Assembly: GCF_024181725.1 (NCBI RefSeq)
Contig: NZ_CP028908.1
Coordinates: 4,825,501 to 4,889,500, forward strand
Reading direction: 5' to 3'
Length of the DNA: 64,000 nt
From: Bradyrhizobium sp. WD16
GTDB lineage: Bacteria; Pseudomonadota; Alphaproteobacteria; Rhizobiales; Xanthobacteraceae
The notes under the pieces: model-generated
Database searches by the model: none
What the model saw: only the letters and a program-made list of their open reading frames with translations
What the model was told of the DNA's origin: nothing
Part shown: one piece after another, positions 8,074-17,498 of the stretch
How the letters are laid out: every line of letters starts with the position of its first letter
How positions within the stretch are numbered: position 1 is the stretch's first letter
Position numbers and translations under genes: made by a program

Positions 8074-11000
8074 TTGGCCGATCGCACCTCGACCGTGCCG
8101 GTCGAGGTGCGGCCGTAGCGCGAGGGATTGTACATGTCTTCCACATAGGCCTGCGGCAGGACGTATCGGCCGGGCGACACCGCGCGCACCACATAGGCCA
8201 CCGTGAACACCGCGCTGTCGTCGCTCGCCCGCTCGATGGCGGCGCTGAAGCGATCGTCGCGGAACTCGGTGTTCTCCGGCTCCTCGCCGTCCTCGATCCA
8301 GTCGAGGGTGCCGGTGTCTCCGGACGAGACGAGGCGCGGATTGTCGATCTCGAGCCCCGCCGCCAGATGATCGACGACGATGATGCGACCGAATTCCGGC
8401 TTCGCCTCGGTGACCTTAAGGACCACCGCGAAGCGGTCGTTCTGCTTCACCTTGCTGATGTCCGCGGGCTTGCCGTCGAGCGTGAAGTAATTGCGCTCGA
8501 TCTTGAAGCCGTTGGCGGCGGCCGGCTCCGGCGTCACCGGCGCACCGGTCACCGCGAGCACGGCCTGCAGTGGCGCATCGCCGTTATTGGTGATCTTGAC
8601 CGGCTTGGCGGTGATGTCGGCGGCAGTGAAGTTGCGATAGAGCGCGGTCTTCACCGCCCGGCCGTCGACGTCGAGGACGATCGTATTGGCCTCCTTGGCG
8701 ATGGCCCGCGACGCCAGCACCAGCCAGGCATTCTCCTGGGTGGAGGTGAACGGCGTCAGCCCGCGCGCCGCCTCGACCCGCTCGACCGCGGAGGTCAGGG
8801 TCGCGCGCGGCGCGTTGCCTTCGCTCGCCAGCGACACCAGAGCTGCCGCGTCGCGCAGCGCCGAGCCGTAGTCGGTGCGGCCGAACACCAGCACCGGCTT
8901 GGGCGTGAGGTCGGCCAGGGCCGCATTGTAGGCCCGCTCCGCCCTCACCCGGTCGCCTGCCAGCGCCAGCGCCGCGGCGAGCTGGGCCTTGGCGATCGGC
9001 GTGGCGAAATTGGCGAGCTTGGTATCGGCGAGGTAGCGCAGGTCGCCGATCGGCGCCGCGCCGTTGCGCGCCAGCACATAGAGGCCGTAGGCGAGTTCAC
9101 GGCCGCCGTTCTTCTCCGGTTCGTCCGCATTGACCACGGCGTTGCGGATGTGATCGAGGGCGTTGCGGAACAACAGGTCGGGCACCGCGAAGCCCTTCTC
9201 GCGCGCCCGCGTCAGGAAGTCGGTGACATAGGCGTCGAGCCAGGCATCGTCGCCGCCGGCCGACCACAGGCCGAAGGAGCCGTTGGAGCCCTGGCGCGCC
9301 AACAGGCGGTCGATGGCGTCGCGGATGCGCTGGTCGACGGCGGTGTCCATGGCGAGATGGGCCTCGACGGCGAGATCGTTGACGTAGAGCAGCGGCATGG
9401 CCCGGCTGGCGATCTGCTCCGAACAGCCGAACGGATAGCGGTCGAGCGCCTTGAGGATGGTCGCGGCGTCGAGGGCGCTGGACATGCTCACGGACAGCGA
9501 GATGCCGCCGGTGCCGGGCACGAGGTCGGAGAACAGGTCCGGCGCCAGGGTCAGGCTCTCGCCCTTGGCGAGGGTCCGCACCGTGCGTCGCGCCAGGATC
9601 TGGGTCGCCGGCTTGACGTCGAGATTGTAGTGACGGGCGAGCGTCAGCCCGTTCGGCCCCTTGATGTCGACGTCGAGCCGCGCGGTGCCGGCACCGCCGG
9701 CGTCGAGCGACACCTGCACGGAATTGCGCTGCCTGGGCTGCAGCCGCATCACCGTGGCCGGCACGCCCGACAGCTTGATCGGTCCGGTCGTGTTGATGCC
9801 GATGGCATAGTCGCCGCCGGCGCCTTCGACGTTGTCGAGCTCGAGCGTCATGGTGCCGTGATCGCCGTTGAGCAGAAAGCGCGGCAAGGTGGTGGTCAGC
9901 ACCACCGGATCGCGGATCGTCACGTCCGTGGTGGCGCGGCCGATCCTGGTCGCGCTCCACGCCACGGCCATGACCCGCGCGGTGCCGGCGAATTCGGGGA
10001 TGTCGAAATCGATCGTCGCGGTGCCGTCCGGACCGACGGTGACGATGCCGGAATAGAGCGCAAGCGGCTTCTGGGTCGGCGGGCTGCCCTGCAGTTCGGC
10101 AGCAGCGATGTCACCGCCCGAGCGAATCTGGCCTCTCGTGCCCTGCATGCCGTCGATCAGCTGGCCATAGAGGTCGCGGATCTCGGTCGAGAGCGCCCGC
10201 TGGCCGAGGTAATAGTCGTCGGGGGCCGGCGGCTTGTAGCCGGTGAGATTGAGGATGCCGACATCGACGGCGGCCACCACGATCTTGGCGTCCTCGCCGG
10301 GCGACAGTCCGCCGATCTTCACCGGCAGCTTCAGCGTGCTGTTGGGCCGCACCAGCGGCGGCGGCGACAACGCCACGTCGAGGCTGCGTGACTTGCGGTC
10401 GATGGCGAACCATTTCAGGCCGATGGCCCGGCCCGGCATGCGCCTCGCGTCGACGTCGAGTGGTCGGCGCAAGGTCGTGACGACATAGGCTCCGGTGCCC
10501 CAGTCGCTGCCGACCTTGAGCTTGACCTGGGACGTGCCTTCCCTGACGTCCACCGACCGGGTGGTCAGCAGGCGATCGCCGAGCACATTGACCGTGAGCT
10601 TGCCGGCATTGCGGGCGTTGACCGAGACGGTCAGGGTGTCGCCGGCGGCGTATTCCTGCTTGTCGATCGAGGTTTCCAGGAGGTCGGGCGTGTCGGCGCT
10701 GCCGTCGGAATACCAGCCGACGTCGAATTGCAGCGAGGTCACCGGCCCGTCGGCGTCGGCGGTCTTGACGTCGAGGCGATAGCGGCCGGGCTGCGGGTTG
10801 AGGTCGAGGCGCGCCGGCTTGTCGGCGGTGAGCGCCAGGTCGCCATTGGCGACGCGCTTGGTGGTCTTGACCGGCTCGTAGTCCCAGGACGAGCCCTGCC
10901 GGTACCACTGATAGCGGGACTCGAGCCGCAGCAATTCGTAGCGCAGGTCGCTGCGCGCCAGCGTCCGGCCGTCGGGCGCGGCGAACACCACCTCGAACCT

Positions 11001-13289
11001 CGCGGGATCGCCCTCGGCGACACTGCGGCCGTCGAACAGCGGCTTCACTCCGATCATGTTGCCGGCCGGCGCCACCGGCAGCGACAGCTTGCGCTCCACT
11101 GCGCGGCCGCCGGCTTCGACCATGCGGACGAAGATCTGGGCCTCCTGCGGCCTGGTCGAGGTCGGCGGCTTGGCGAGGGCGACCTTCAGCGTCGCCTTGC
11201 CGGCGCTGTCGCTCTCGGGAAGGTCCTCGAGCGGGGTGCGTTCGTTGCTCGATGTCTCGGTGTCGGCGACGCCGAACTGGTAGCCGGCAAAGCCCGGCCG
11301 GGCGTCGGCCGGCTTGACCAGGAGATCGCCCTCGATGGTCAGGCCCGAGGCCGGGGCGCCATAGAGGAAATGACCGGCCACCTCAACTTCCACTGGAGCA
11401 TCAAGAGGAAGCTGTTTCGCCCTGGTCGAAAGATCGAATTCGATTCGGTCCGGGACGTAATCTTCGACGATGAAGGTGGTTTCGCCGATCGCCTTGGCCT
11501 TCGGATCGGTGAACGCCCGCACCCGCCAGGTACCGGTCGGCACCGCGGCGTTCAGCGGTAGCGTCAGGCTGTGACCGCCGGCGCCCTGGTCGGGTACCAT
11601 GGCGCGGCGGAATTCGACACCGTCCGGACGCTCGACCACCAGGGTCAGCGGCACGCCGCCCGCGGCCTTGCCCTCGCCGTCGCGCAGCAGCGCGGTGAGA
11701 TAGACGGTTTCGCCGGAGCGATAAACCCCACGCTCGGCATAGACGAAGGCGTCGAGCCCGGCGGGCACGGCGCGGCCCTCGACGCCGCGATCGGTGAGAT
11801 CGAAGGCGGTCGATTTCAGGCTGAGGAAGGCGTAATCGGCGGCCTCGGTCGCCACCGTCAGCAGCGCCGGCGACAGGCCGCCCTCGCCGCGCGCGAGGCC
11901 CGGCTCGAACAGCACATGGCCGGCCTCGTCGGTCTTTCTCGTCGCCAGGATTTCGTTGCTGCGCGACAGCAGCCGGACCTCGGCCCTGGCGACCGGACTG
12001 GTCGTCGCCAGCGAATTGACGAAGACATGGACGCCGTCGTTGCCGGAGAAGGCCGTCAGCCCGAGATCGGAGACGATGAACCACTGGGTCGCCAGCGACG
12101 AGGCATCGTCCTCGCTGGAAGCGCCGGCGGCCTTGGCCAGGGCGGTCATCACGTAGACGCCCGGCTGCATCGGGCCCGCCGCCTCATCCACCGGGAAAGC
12201 GGTGGTGATATCCTCGTTGAGCCTGGTTTCCGTGGCGATCTCGCCGGACCACACCTTGACGCCCTTCTCGTCACCGAGCGACGACAGGTCATAGGACGAC
12301 AGGGCGGTCTGGAAATCGCTGCCCAGCACCGTGTTGATCAGGTTGCGGTCGCCGATCCGGAAGATCTGCACCGCCACCGACGGGGTGTTGACGCTGACCA
12401 GCGGAATGCCGTGCTGGCCGGTGCGCGGCAGCACGTAGGCGCGGCTGGTGAAGCGCACGAACGGCTTGCGGTCGCGGACATAGACGTTGAACTCGGCGGA
12501 TTTGGGCAGCGCCTCCTTGACCGCCGACGGCAGGCCGGCGCGCAGACCGAGGCTGTAGCGTTCGCCGTGCTTGAGCCCTTCGACGCAAAGCTGCTGGTCT
12601 TCGGCGGTGATCGCCGGCTTGTCGTTGCCGGCAAGGGTCACGAACGGGGCGAAATCGACCCGCTTGGCGAGATCCTCGGAGAACTGGAAGCAGACCCGCG
12701 GCGCCGCCGATTCCGAATCCACCGAATAGTCCATCAGCCGGAAGCCGTGGTCGTCCCGCAGCTTTTCGTACTGGCCGCGGATCTCGGCAACCTCGCGCAG
12801 GTCGAGCGACAGCCGCAGCGAATCGAGCGCCGGCCGCCACAGCTTGCGGTCGGCGAAGGCGCGGCCGAGCACCGCCAGGGCATCGGCCTCCTCGCCGGCG
12901 TTGCCGGCGCGCTGATAGGCGATGTAGGCCGCGGTCGAGGCGCGCTCGAGCAGGAAGGTCTGCTCGCGGCTGTCGACGTAGCGGACCTGGAAAATGGTCT
13001 TGGCGAGCTTGAGCCAGTTGCCGGCATCCTCGGGCGCGATCGCGGCGATCTGGCCGAGGCTCTGCAGGGCGCCGCGGACATCGCCTCGCCGGATCGCGGC
13101 GTCGGCGTCACCCTTGAGTGCCGCCGCCGACTTCGCCACCGGCCCGGCGTCCTTCTTCATCTGGGCTTCGAGGCGGATGGCCGCGTCCGCCAGATCGTCG
13201 CGTTTGAAGGCCTTGTCGGCGGCCTGCGCCGCCACGAGCCCGAACGCCAGCGTTGCCATCACCACGGCGGCGCGAATCAGACCGGTCAT
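8070..13289 (-). CDS. Bacterial alpha-2-macroglobulin family protein with thioester
   Basis: Giant secreted protease trap of 1739 residues. A signal peptide (MTGLIRAAVVMATLAFGLVAAQAADKA) follows the ATG at 13289, which I chose over an upstream ATG at 13358. The thioester motif CSEQ is intact near residue 1289 (YPFGCSEQIASRAMPLLY). MG-like beta domains lie upstream and a C-terminal domain follows. There is no lipobox cysteine, so unlike E. coli YfhM it is predicted to be free in the periplasm. It ends in the start codon of pbpC (4-base overlap), so the two proteins are made together. The family role is covalent trapping of attacking proteases. Confidence 0.92.
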   Translation of the reverse strand: MTGLIRAAVVMATLAFGLVAAQAADKAFKRDDLADAAIRLEAQMKKDAGPVAKSAAALKGDADAAIRRGDVRGALQSLGQIAAIAPEDAGNWLKLAKTIFQVRYVDSREQTFLLERASTAAYIAYQRAGNAGEEADALAVLGRAFADRKLWRPALDSLRLSLDLREVAEIRGQYEKLRDDHGFRLMDYSVDSESAAPRVCFQFSEDLAKRVDFAPFVTLAGNDKPAITAEDQQLCVEGLKHGERYSLGLRAGLPSAVKEALPKSAEFNVYVRDRKPFVRFTSRAYVLPRTGQHGIPLVSVNTPSVAVQIFRIGDRNLINTVLGSDFQTALSSYDLSSLGDEKGVKVWSGEIATETRLNEDITTAFPVDEAAGPMQPGVYVMTALAKAAGASSEDDASSLATQWFIVSDLGLTAFSGNDGVHVFVNSLATTSPVARAEVRLLSRSNEILATRKTDEAGHVLFEPGLARGEGGLSPALLTVATEAADYAFLSLKSTAFDLTDRGVEGRAVPAGLDAFVYAERGVYRSGETVYLTALLRDGEGKAAGGVPLTLVVERPDGVEFRRAMVPDQGAGGHSLTLPLNAAVPTGTWRVRAFTDPKAKAIGETTFIVEDYVPDRIEFDLSTRAKQLPLDAPVEVEVAGHFLYGAPASGLTIEGDLLVKPADARPGFAGYQFGVADTETSSNERTPLEDLPESDSAGKATLKVALAKPPTSTRPQEAQIFVRMVEAGGRAVERKLSLPVAPAGNMIGVKPLFDGRSVAEGDPARFEVVFAAPDGRTLARSDLRYELLRLESRYQWYRQGSSWDYEPVKTTKRVANGDLALTADKPARLDLNPQPGRYRLDVKTADADGPVTSLQFDVGWYSDGSADTPDLLETSIDKQEYAAGDTLTVSVNARNAGKLTVNVLGDRLLTTRSVDVREGTSQVKLKVGSDWGTGAYVVTTLRRPLDVDARRMPGRAIGLKWFAIDRKSRSLDVALSPPPLVRPNSTLKLPVKIGGLSPGEDAKIVVAAVDVGILNLTGYKPPAPDDYYLGQRALSTEIRDLYGQLIDGMQGTRGQIRSGGDIAAAELQGSPPTQKPLALYSGIVTVGPDGTATIDFDIPEFAGTARVMAVAWSATRIGRATTDVTIRDPVVLTTTLPRFLLNGDHGTMTLELDNVEGAGGDYAIGINTTGPIKLSGVPATVMRLQPRQRNSVQVSLDAGGAGTARLDVDIKGPNGLTLARHYNLDVKPATQILARRTVRTLAKGESLTLAPDLFSDLVPGTGGISLSVSMSSALDAATILKALDRYPFGCSEQIASRAMPLLYVNDLAVEAHLAMDTAVDQRIRDAIDRLLARQGSNGSFGLWSAGGDDAWLDAYVTDFLTRAREKGFAVPDLLFRNALDHIRNAVVNADEPEKNGGRELAYGLYVLARNGAAPIGDLRYLADTKLANFATPIAKAQLAAALALAGDRVRAERAYNAALADLTPKPVLVFGRTDYGSALRDAAALVSLASEGNAPRATLTSAVERVEAARGLTPFTSTQENAWLVLASRAIAKEANTIVLDVDGRAVKTALYRNFTAADITAKPVKITNNGDAPLQAVLAVTGAPVTPEPAAANGFKIERNYFTLDGKPADISKVKQNDRFAVVLKVTEAKPEFGRIIVVDHLAAGLEIDNPRLVSSGDTGTLDWIEDGEEPENTEFRDDRFSAAIERASDDSAVFTVAYVVRAVSPGRYVLPQAYVEDMYNPSRYGRTSTGTVEVRSAK

Positions 13290-13611
13290 CGGAAGACTCC
13301 CCTGCAGGACGGCGTGGCCGTCGCTCGGAATGAAAGGCGCGAATCGTGGCGGGTACAAGTCAGTGGCGTGTCAGTCGAAGCCAATCACTGAACCACCCCG
13401 AGCCAGGTCGGCACGAAATGTCGGCACGATATGTCAGCACGAGTAAGTTGCGGACCAGCCCGACGGCAGGCCGGATCCGCCACGCCCGACAACGCGCGGC
13501 CGAATCCTCGCCGCCTGTGATTGTCGTATAAGCATAGCCCCGGGTTCGGGATCTGGCGTTGAAATCGGTCGATTTATTTTTTCAGAAATTTCCTGCTAAG
13601 AATGGGCTGAC
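13290..13611. other. Intergenic region upstream of the alpha-2-macroglobulin gene and tRNA-Arg
   Basis: About 320 bases with no convincing gene. It must contain the divergent promoters of the macroglobulin-pbpC unit and of the tRNA. A short A/T-rich stretch (13565-13600) precedes the tRNA. Confidence 0.35.
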
Positions 13612-13688
13612 GGTCCCGTAGCTCAGCTGGATAGAGCAACAGCCTTCTAAGCTGTGGGTCGGAGGTTCGAGTCCTCCCGGGATCGCCA
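13612..13688 (+). tRNA. tRNA-Arg (anticodon TCT)
   Basis: A 77-base cloverleaf. The acceptor strand GGTCCCG pairs with CGGGATC, the D arm is GCTC...GAGC, the anticodon stem is ACAGC/GCTGT with loop CTTCTAA (anticodon TCT), and the T arm is GGAGG/CCTCC around TTCGAGT. The discriminator base is G and CCA is encoded. An open frame on the opposite strand here (GDPGRTRTSDPQLRR...) is only the tRNA read backwards. A partial second copy of a tRNA 3' half lies about 0.9 kb downstream. Confidence 0.97.
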
Positions 13689-13913
13689 TTTGACCACCGC
13701 GTATTTGCCTTGAAAATAAAGGTGTTTTCGCGCGACTGGCGCGAGTTGACCATCGCCTGCCGACGCGAACGATCAGGGATCAAAACGAACGTTCGGGGTT
13801 ATTCCGGGACCGCGAATCCCGGACAGATTCGCTGCCATGATATGATGGGAGAAGGATTTTCTCTATCTTCGCCTTAGCGCGACTCTGCCCTTCGTCGGCG
13901 CTAGAATGCCGCC

Positions 13914-14033
13914 ATGACAGGCGACAAGACTATCTCGGTCGTCGAGGCTGAGGGCTACACCCAGACGGCCCCGATCATGCCCCTCACACTCCGCCGCGTC
14001 GCGCGCACGGGCCCACACGATCCTGAAGACTAA
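13914..14033 (+). CDS. Possible 39-residue small protein
   Basis: Short open frame starting MTGDKTISVVEAEGYTQTA and ending TGPHDPED. It lies between tRNA-Arg and an HTH gene. A strong hairpin (10-base arms at 14041-14050 and 14057-14066) follows eight bases after the stop, which would suit a terminator or processing signal, although no T run follows. There is no clear Shine-Dalgarno sequence. I do not recognise the product. The setting inside a likely integrated segment makes it a candidate accessory gene, but it may be chance. Confidence 0.25.
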   Translation: MTGDKTISVVEAEGYTQTAPIMPLTLRRVARTGPHDPED

Positions 14034-14106
14034 CCGGGGGCCTCGGCGGCGGAAATGCCGCCGGGGTTCCTGATCAGATAGGACGAATTGAGCGGAGGCT
14101 CAAGAC

Positions 14107-14376
14107 ATGGCTGCTCCGGCCCTCGATCTCATCGCTCTGCGCAAGCGCATCGGGCTCACCCAGGCGGAAATGGCCGATCGCATGGGCCTGGGCTCTCGTG
14201 CCTACTTCACCCTCGAGCAGGATCCCTCGTCGATCAACGCCCGGCACATCATGCTGGCGCAAATCGTCTCGTTGCGCGAGGCGGTGGAGCGCCACGACCG
14301 CAGCCTTGCGGATACCGCCGTCGCTGCGCTGGCCGATGAATTCGCGCGGCTCGCGAGCACTGAAACGCCCGCGTGA
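14107..14376 (+). CDS. Small helix-turn-helix protein, XRE-like
   Basis: 89-residue protein whose N-terminal half reads as an XRE helix-turn-helix (LIALRKRIGLTQAEMADRMG then GSRAYFTLEQDPSSI). The second half is a helical tail (SLREAVERHDRSLADTAVAA) that could dimerise. It probably binds DNA as a small regulator. The start MAAPALDL is preceded by a purine-rich GCGGAGG about 8 bases upstream. It stands alone between a tRNA gene and a tRNA fragment, the classic place for a cargo or immunity-type regulator of a small integrated element. Its targets are unknown. Confidence 0.7.
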   Translation: MAAPALDLIALRKRIGLTQAEMADRMGLGSRAYFTLEQDPSSINARHIMLAQIVSLREAVERHDRSLADTAVAALADEFARLASTETPA

Positions 14377-14572
14377 GGCAGCGCCGTCAGCCGCCCGCGC
14401 CGTCAGCTGCCAAGCGCCAGCAACACCTCCAGCACCACGACGGCGCCGACCACCAGGAGGCCGCAGCCGTCGCCGCCAACCTTGCGTTCGGACGACAGGC
14501 AAAAGGTCTTTAATTTTAAATAGTGTAACACGTTTTTATCCGAAAGGATTTGATTTTGCTCGCCTTTCGAAC

Positions 14573-14619
14573 TCCTCCTAAGCTGCGGGTTACTGGTTCG
14601 AATCCAGTCGGGATCGCCA
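14573..14619 (+). other. 3' tRNA-Arg-like fragment, possible attachment-site scar
   Basis: Starting in an anticodon-loop-like CTCCTAAG, the sequence continues with a perfect T arm (ACTGG TTCGAAT CCAGT), the acceptor strand CGGGATC, G and CCA. The acceptor strand and CCA are identical to tRNA-Arg(TCT) at 13612-13688, but the T stem differs and no 5' half (acceptor, D arm) precedes it. The CTCCTAA loop suggests a tRNA-Arg(CCT) 3' half. Such fragments are left when integrases use tRNA 3' ends as attachment sites. No integrase gene is present between or beside the two copies. Confidence 0.7.
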
Positions 14620-14868
14620 CCCCATCCAGGTCTGATATTTCCGGCCCCTCGGCCGCTGCCACTTGGCTCCGCTGACCGGTCGCAAGCATCACGCAGTCAT
14701 CACATCATACCGAATAGGTACAACCGTAGTTGAACGGCACATATAATATTCTATCGAATGTTGCATTTCGGGCACGGACTCTCGCCGCCGCGCAAGCTTA
14801 GACTGCTTCTATGGGTGGGGCGTCGATCACCCTTCGATTGGTCGATGGAGATTGGGTCAGGGGGCACC

Positions 14869-15672
14869 ATGAAACGGACAATTTTGCTGACGGCCGTGAC
14901 TGCGTTCAGCTTCGCCTCGACGGGTTGGGCTGCGGATTTGACGGTGAAGGCTCCGCCGCCCATCGCTCCGGCGCCGCTATGGACCGGCTGGTATGTCGGC
15001 TTGAACCTCGGCTACGGCTTCTCCGGCAGCAGTGATCCTTCAGCGCGGGCGACATCCGCATGGTGGGCGCCGGCGTTCGCCGCCGGCGCGGCGCCCGGCA
15101 GCTTCCCGGGGGCGCGCGAAGGTGTCTTCGGCGGCGGCCAGATTGGCTACAACTGGCAGGTCAATTCGTTGGTTGTCTGGGGCCTCGAGGCCGACATCCA
15201 GGGCTCGGATATCCACAAGACCACAGATCTGAGCAACCCCGGTGTTGGCGGCTTTTTCCCAGGCACTTCATTCGCCTCCCAGAAGCTCGATTGGTTCGGG
15301 ACGGTTCGTGGTCGCGTCGGTGTGCTGGCAGCCCCCACCGCGCTGGTCTACGTCACCGGTGGTCTCGCCTATGGCGAGAGCAAGTACGCGTACAATCTCT
15401 CGTTCCCGGCGAGCAACGACTTCGAGGATCTCTCGGCATCGAAGACCAAGGCGGGCTGGACCGTGGGCGGCGGCGTCGAATGGGTGTTTGCTCCGTCCTG
15501 GAGCGCCAAGGCCGAGTATCTCTACGTGAATCTGGGTCGTGAGAGCTTCCTGACCGTCGGCAGCGGACGTCCGTCCAACGTGACCAACCCCGTGGCGGTC
15601 GGCTTCGACGACAGCTATCACCTGGTACGCGTCGGCGTGAATTACAAATTCGGCCCGCTGCTCGGCAGATAA
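14869..15672 (+). CDS. Outer-membrane beta-barrel protein, Omp25/Omp31 family
   Basis: 267-residue outer-membrane barrel. The start MKRTILLTAVTAFSFASTG gives a signal peptide ending at GWAAD. The mature part begins LTVKAPPPIAPAPLWTGWYV, the proline-rich entry followed by WTGWYVGLNLGYGF, characteristic of the rhizobial/Brucella Omp25-Omp31 group. Alternating strands such as GQIGYNWQVNSLVVWGLEAD, and a C terminus VRVGVNYKFGPLLGR, complete the barrel. The ATG at 14869 has a GGGGG stretch upstream; an in-frame ATG at 14758 would add a non-signal extension. It is transcribed alone. The likely role is an abundant structural surface protein; no transport activity can be claimed. Confidence 0.88.
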   Translation: MKRTILLTAVTAFSFASTGWAADLTVKAPPPIAPAPLWTGWYVGLNLGYGFSGSSDPSARATSAWWAPAFAAGAAPGSFPGAREGVFGGGQIGYNWQVNSLVVWGLEADIQGSDIHKTTDLSNPGVGGFFPGTSFASQKLDWFGTVRGRVGVLAAPTALVYVTGGLAYGESKYAYNLSFPASNDFEDLSASKTKAGWTVGGGVEWVFAPSWSAKAEYLYVNLGRESFLTVGSGRPSNVTNPVAVGFDDSYHLVRVGVNYKFGPLLGR

Positions 15673-16090
15673 CCGGTCAACGGCATTCGTCCCGGTCTCG
15701 ATCGGGATCATTTGGATCGTTCATCGTCTTCCTCGCCGGCGCAACCAGGCCTGCCGCTTCTTCTTCGTGGCCGCGCCAGATCAAACGCTTCCTGGCGCCC
15801 CCGCGCGCAGGCGCCGGCGTTGATGAGGTCGCCGTGGCGAACGCCGAGGTCTCGTCGGCGGACGTGCGGCGTTTCGCCGAAATCCTCGAGCGAACTCGAA
15901 GGCGTTGTGCCGTCGCGCGCAAGCAGGCGGCACAACGCCCGTCGAACCATGCCTCGGCGTGGCTGACGGCGGAGCGGAAGGTTAACGACAGGTAAATCGG
16001 CCGCGCCCGCAGCAAGTTCCCGAGCAATCGTCCAGTAAGAAACCACGGCTAATGTTCGGCGAATTGTAACGGTTCGCGCTGGCCCCCTTC
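15673..16090. other. Intergenic region upstream of the TadG-like gene
   Basis: About 418 bases without a convincing gene; the open frames here have arginine/serine-rich noise composition. A TTAA-N7-TAAA sequence at 15982-15996 is one mismatch from a CtrA box (TTAA-N7-TTAA). It lies about 95 bases before the pilus-type gene, which is a sensible place but only a weak match. Confidence 0.3.
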
Positions 16091-17404
16091 ATGATCAAGC
16101 TTGCCGCCCATCTTCGCTCGCTGCGCGCCGACCGGCGCGGCAATGTCGCGGTGACCTTCGCCATCGCGCTCCTGCCGATCCTCGGTCTCGTCGGCGCCGC
16201 CGTCGACTATTCGATCGCGGTGAACACCCGAACCAAGATCGAAGCCGCGCTCGACACCGCCGTGCTGCTGGCGACCAGCAAGACCGAAGCCAACCTGCCG
16301 ACGGCGACCGCCCAGGCCGACGCGTTGAAGATGTTCGCCGCCCAGGTCGCCATGTTCGGCGTGACCACAAAATCCTCGAGCATCACCATCACCGATGGGG
16401 TGAACGGGCGCGTCGCCACCGGGACGGCCGCGGCCGATGTGCCGACCACCTTCATGAAGGTCATGGGCTTCAATTCGATCGCGGTGAACGGCAATGCCAC
16501 CGCCAAGGTCGGCCTGCCGGTCTATGTCGACTTCTATCTGTTGCTGGACAATTCGCCGTCGATGGGGGTGGCAGCGACGCCGGCCGATATCACCACCATG
16601 GTTAACAACACCACTGATCAGTGCGCTTTCGCCTGCCATGATACCTATACCTCGAGTTCAAGGAAGACGCTCAACAAGAACAGCTACTACGATCTCGCCA
16701 AGAAACTCGGCGTCACCATGCGCATCGACGTCGTCCGCCAGGCGACCCAGGCGCTGATGGATAAGGCGGCGGCGACCGAGGCGGTCTCCGACCAGTTCCG
16801 GATGGCGATCTACACCATGGGAGCCGACTGCAGCGGAGTCGGCCAGACCACCATCACGCCGCTGACCTCGAGCCTGTCGTCGGCCAAGAGCGCGGCCGCC
16901 GGCATCGACCTGATGACCATTCCCTATGCCGGCTACAACAATGACCAGTGCACCGATTTCGATAATGTGCTGGCGTCGATGAACAACACCATTCCGACCT
17001 CTGGTGCCGGCACCTCGACGGATCCGCAGAAATATCTGTTCTTCGTCTCGGACGGTGTCGCCGACGCCTACTACCCGACCAGCTGTACCAAGAAGACCAC
17101 TTCGGGCCGGTGCCAGGAGCCGCTGACCACGGCGATCTGCGACACGCTAAAAAATCGTGGGGTCAAGATCGCCGTACTCTACACCACCTACCTCGCCCTG
17201 CCGACCAACTCCTGGTACATGAACTGGATTGATCCGTTCAACAAAGGCCCCTACGGCCCGTCGCCGAACAGCGAGATCGCTCAGAAGATGCAGGCTTGCG
17301 CCTCGCCCGGTTTCTATTTCGAGGTCAGCCCGACGGACGGCATCAGCGAGGCGATGAATGCGCTGTTCCAGAAGGCGGTCTCGACCGCGCATCTGACCAA
17401 CTGA
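16091..17404 (+). CDS. TadG-like pilus assembly protein with von Willebrand A domain
   Basis: 437 residues. The N-terminal RRGNVAVTFAIALLPILGLV and following GAAVDYSIAVNTRTKI match the TadE/TadG minor pilin-like membrane anchor (one transmembrane helix after a short basic tail). The remainder is periplasmic and contains a VWA fold with the metal-ion site DNSPSM and YLFFVSDGVADAYY. Cysteine-containing insertions (DQCAFACHDTY, TSCTKKTTSGRC) probably form disulfides. Proteins of this type belong to Flp/Tad pilus systems or stand alone at the envelope. No other tad genes are near, so this is an orphan copy. Confidence 0.85.
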   Translation: MIKLAAHLRSLRADRRGNVAVTFAIALLPILGLVGAAVDYSIAVNTRTKIEAALDTAVLLATSKTEANLPTATAQADALKMFAAQVAMFGVTTKSSSITITDGVNGRVATGTAAADVPTTFMKVMGFNSIAVNGNATAKVGLPVYVDFYLLLDNSPSMGVAATPADITTMVNNTTDQCAFACHDTYTSSSRKTLNKNSYYDLAKKLGVTMRIDVVRQATQALMDKAAATEAVSDQFRMAIYTMGADCSGVGQTTITPLTSSLSSAKSAAAGIDLMTIPYAGYNNDQCTDFDNVLASMNNTIPTSGAGTSTDPQKYLFFVSDGVADAYYPTSCTKKTTSGRCQEPLTTAICDTLKNRGVKIAVLYTTYLALPTNSWYMNWIDPFNKGPYGPSPNSEIAQKMQACASPGFYFEVSPTDGISEAMNALFQKAVSTAHLTN

Positions 17405-17498
17405 GCGAAGGGTTCGGCAACATCTAGGACCCGCGCGGGGCCTGCCGCAGGTTCGGCGTGACTTGGTGCGGATTGCATTCACCGCGACGGCGTGAACA

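Noticed and set aside
7827-10391. An 854-codon open frame on the plus strand
   Set aside because: It is antisense to pbpC and the macroglobulin gene, rich in Arg/Gly/His/Gln with no domain, a usual by-product of G+C-rich codon bias.
11571-13391. A 606-codon open frame on the plus strand
   Set aside because: Antisense to the macroglobulin gene, whose signal peptide and thioester are clear.
13574-13783. Minus-strand frame across tRNA-Arg
   Set aside because: The peptide GDPGRTRTSDPQLRR is the well-known artefact of translating a tRNA gene backwards.
17405-17498. Possible SAM riboswitch before metY
   Set aside because: The gap is short and lacks the conserved pseudoknot and A-rich 3' pattern of SAM-II; nothing fits in front of metC either.
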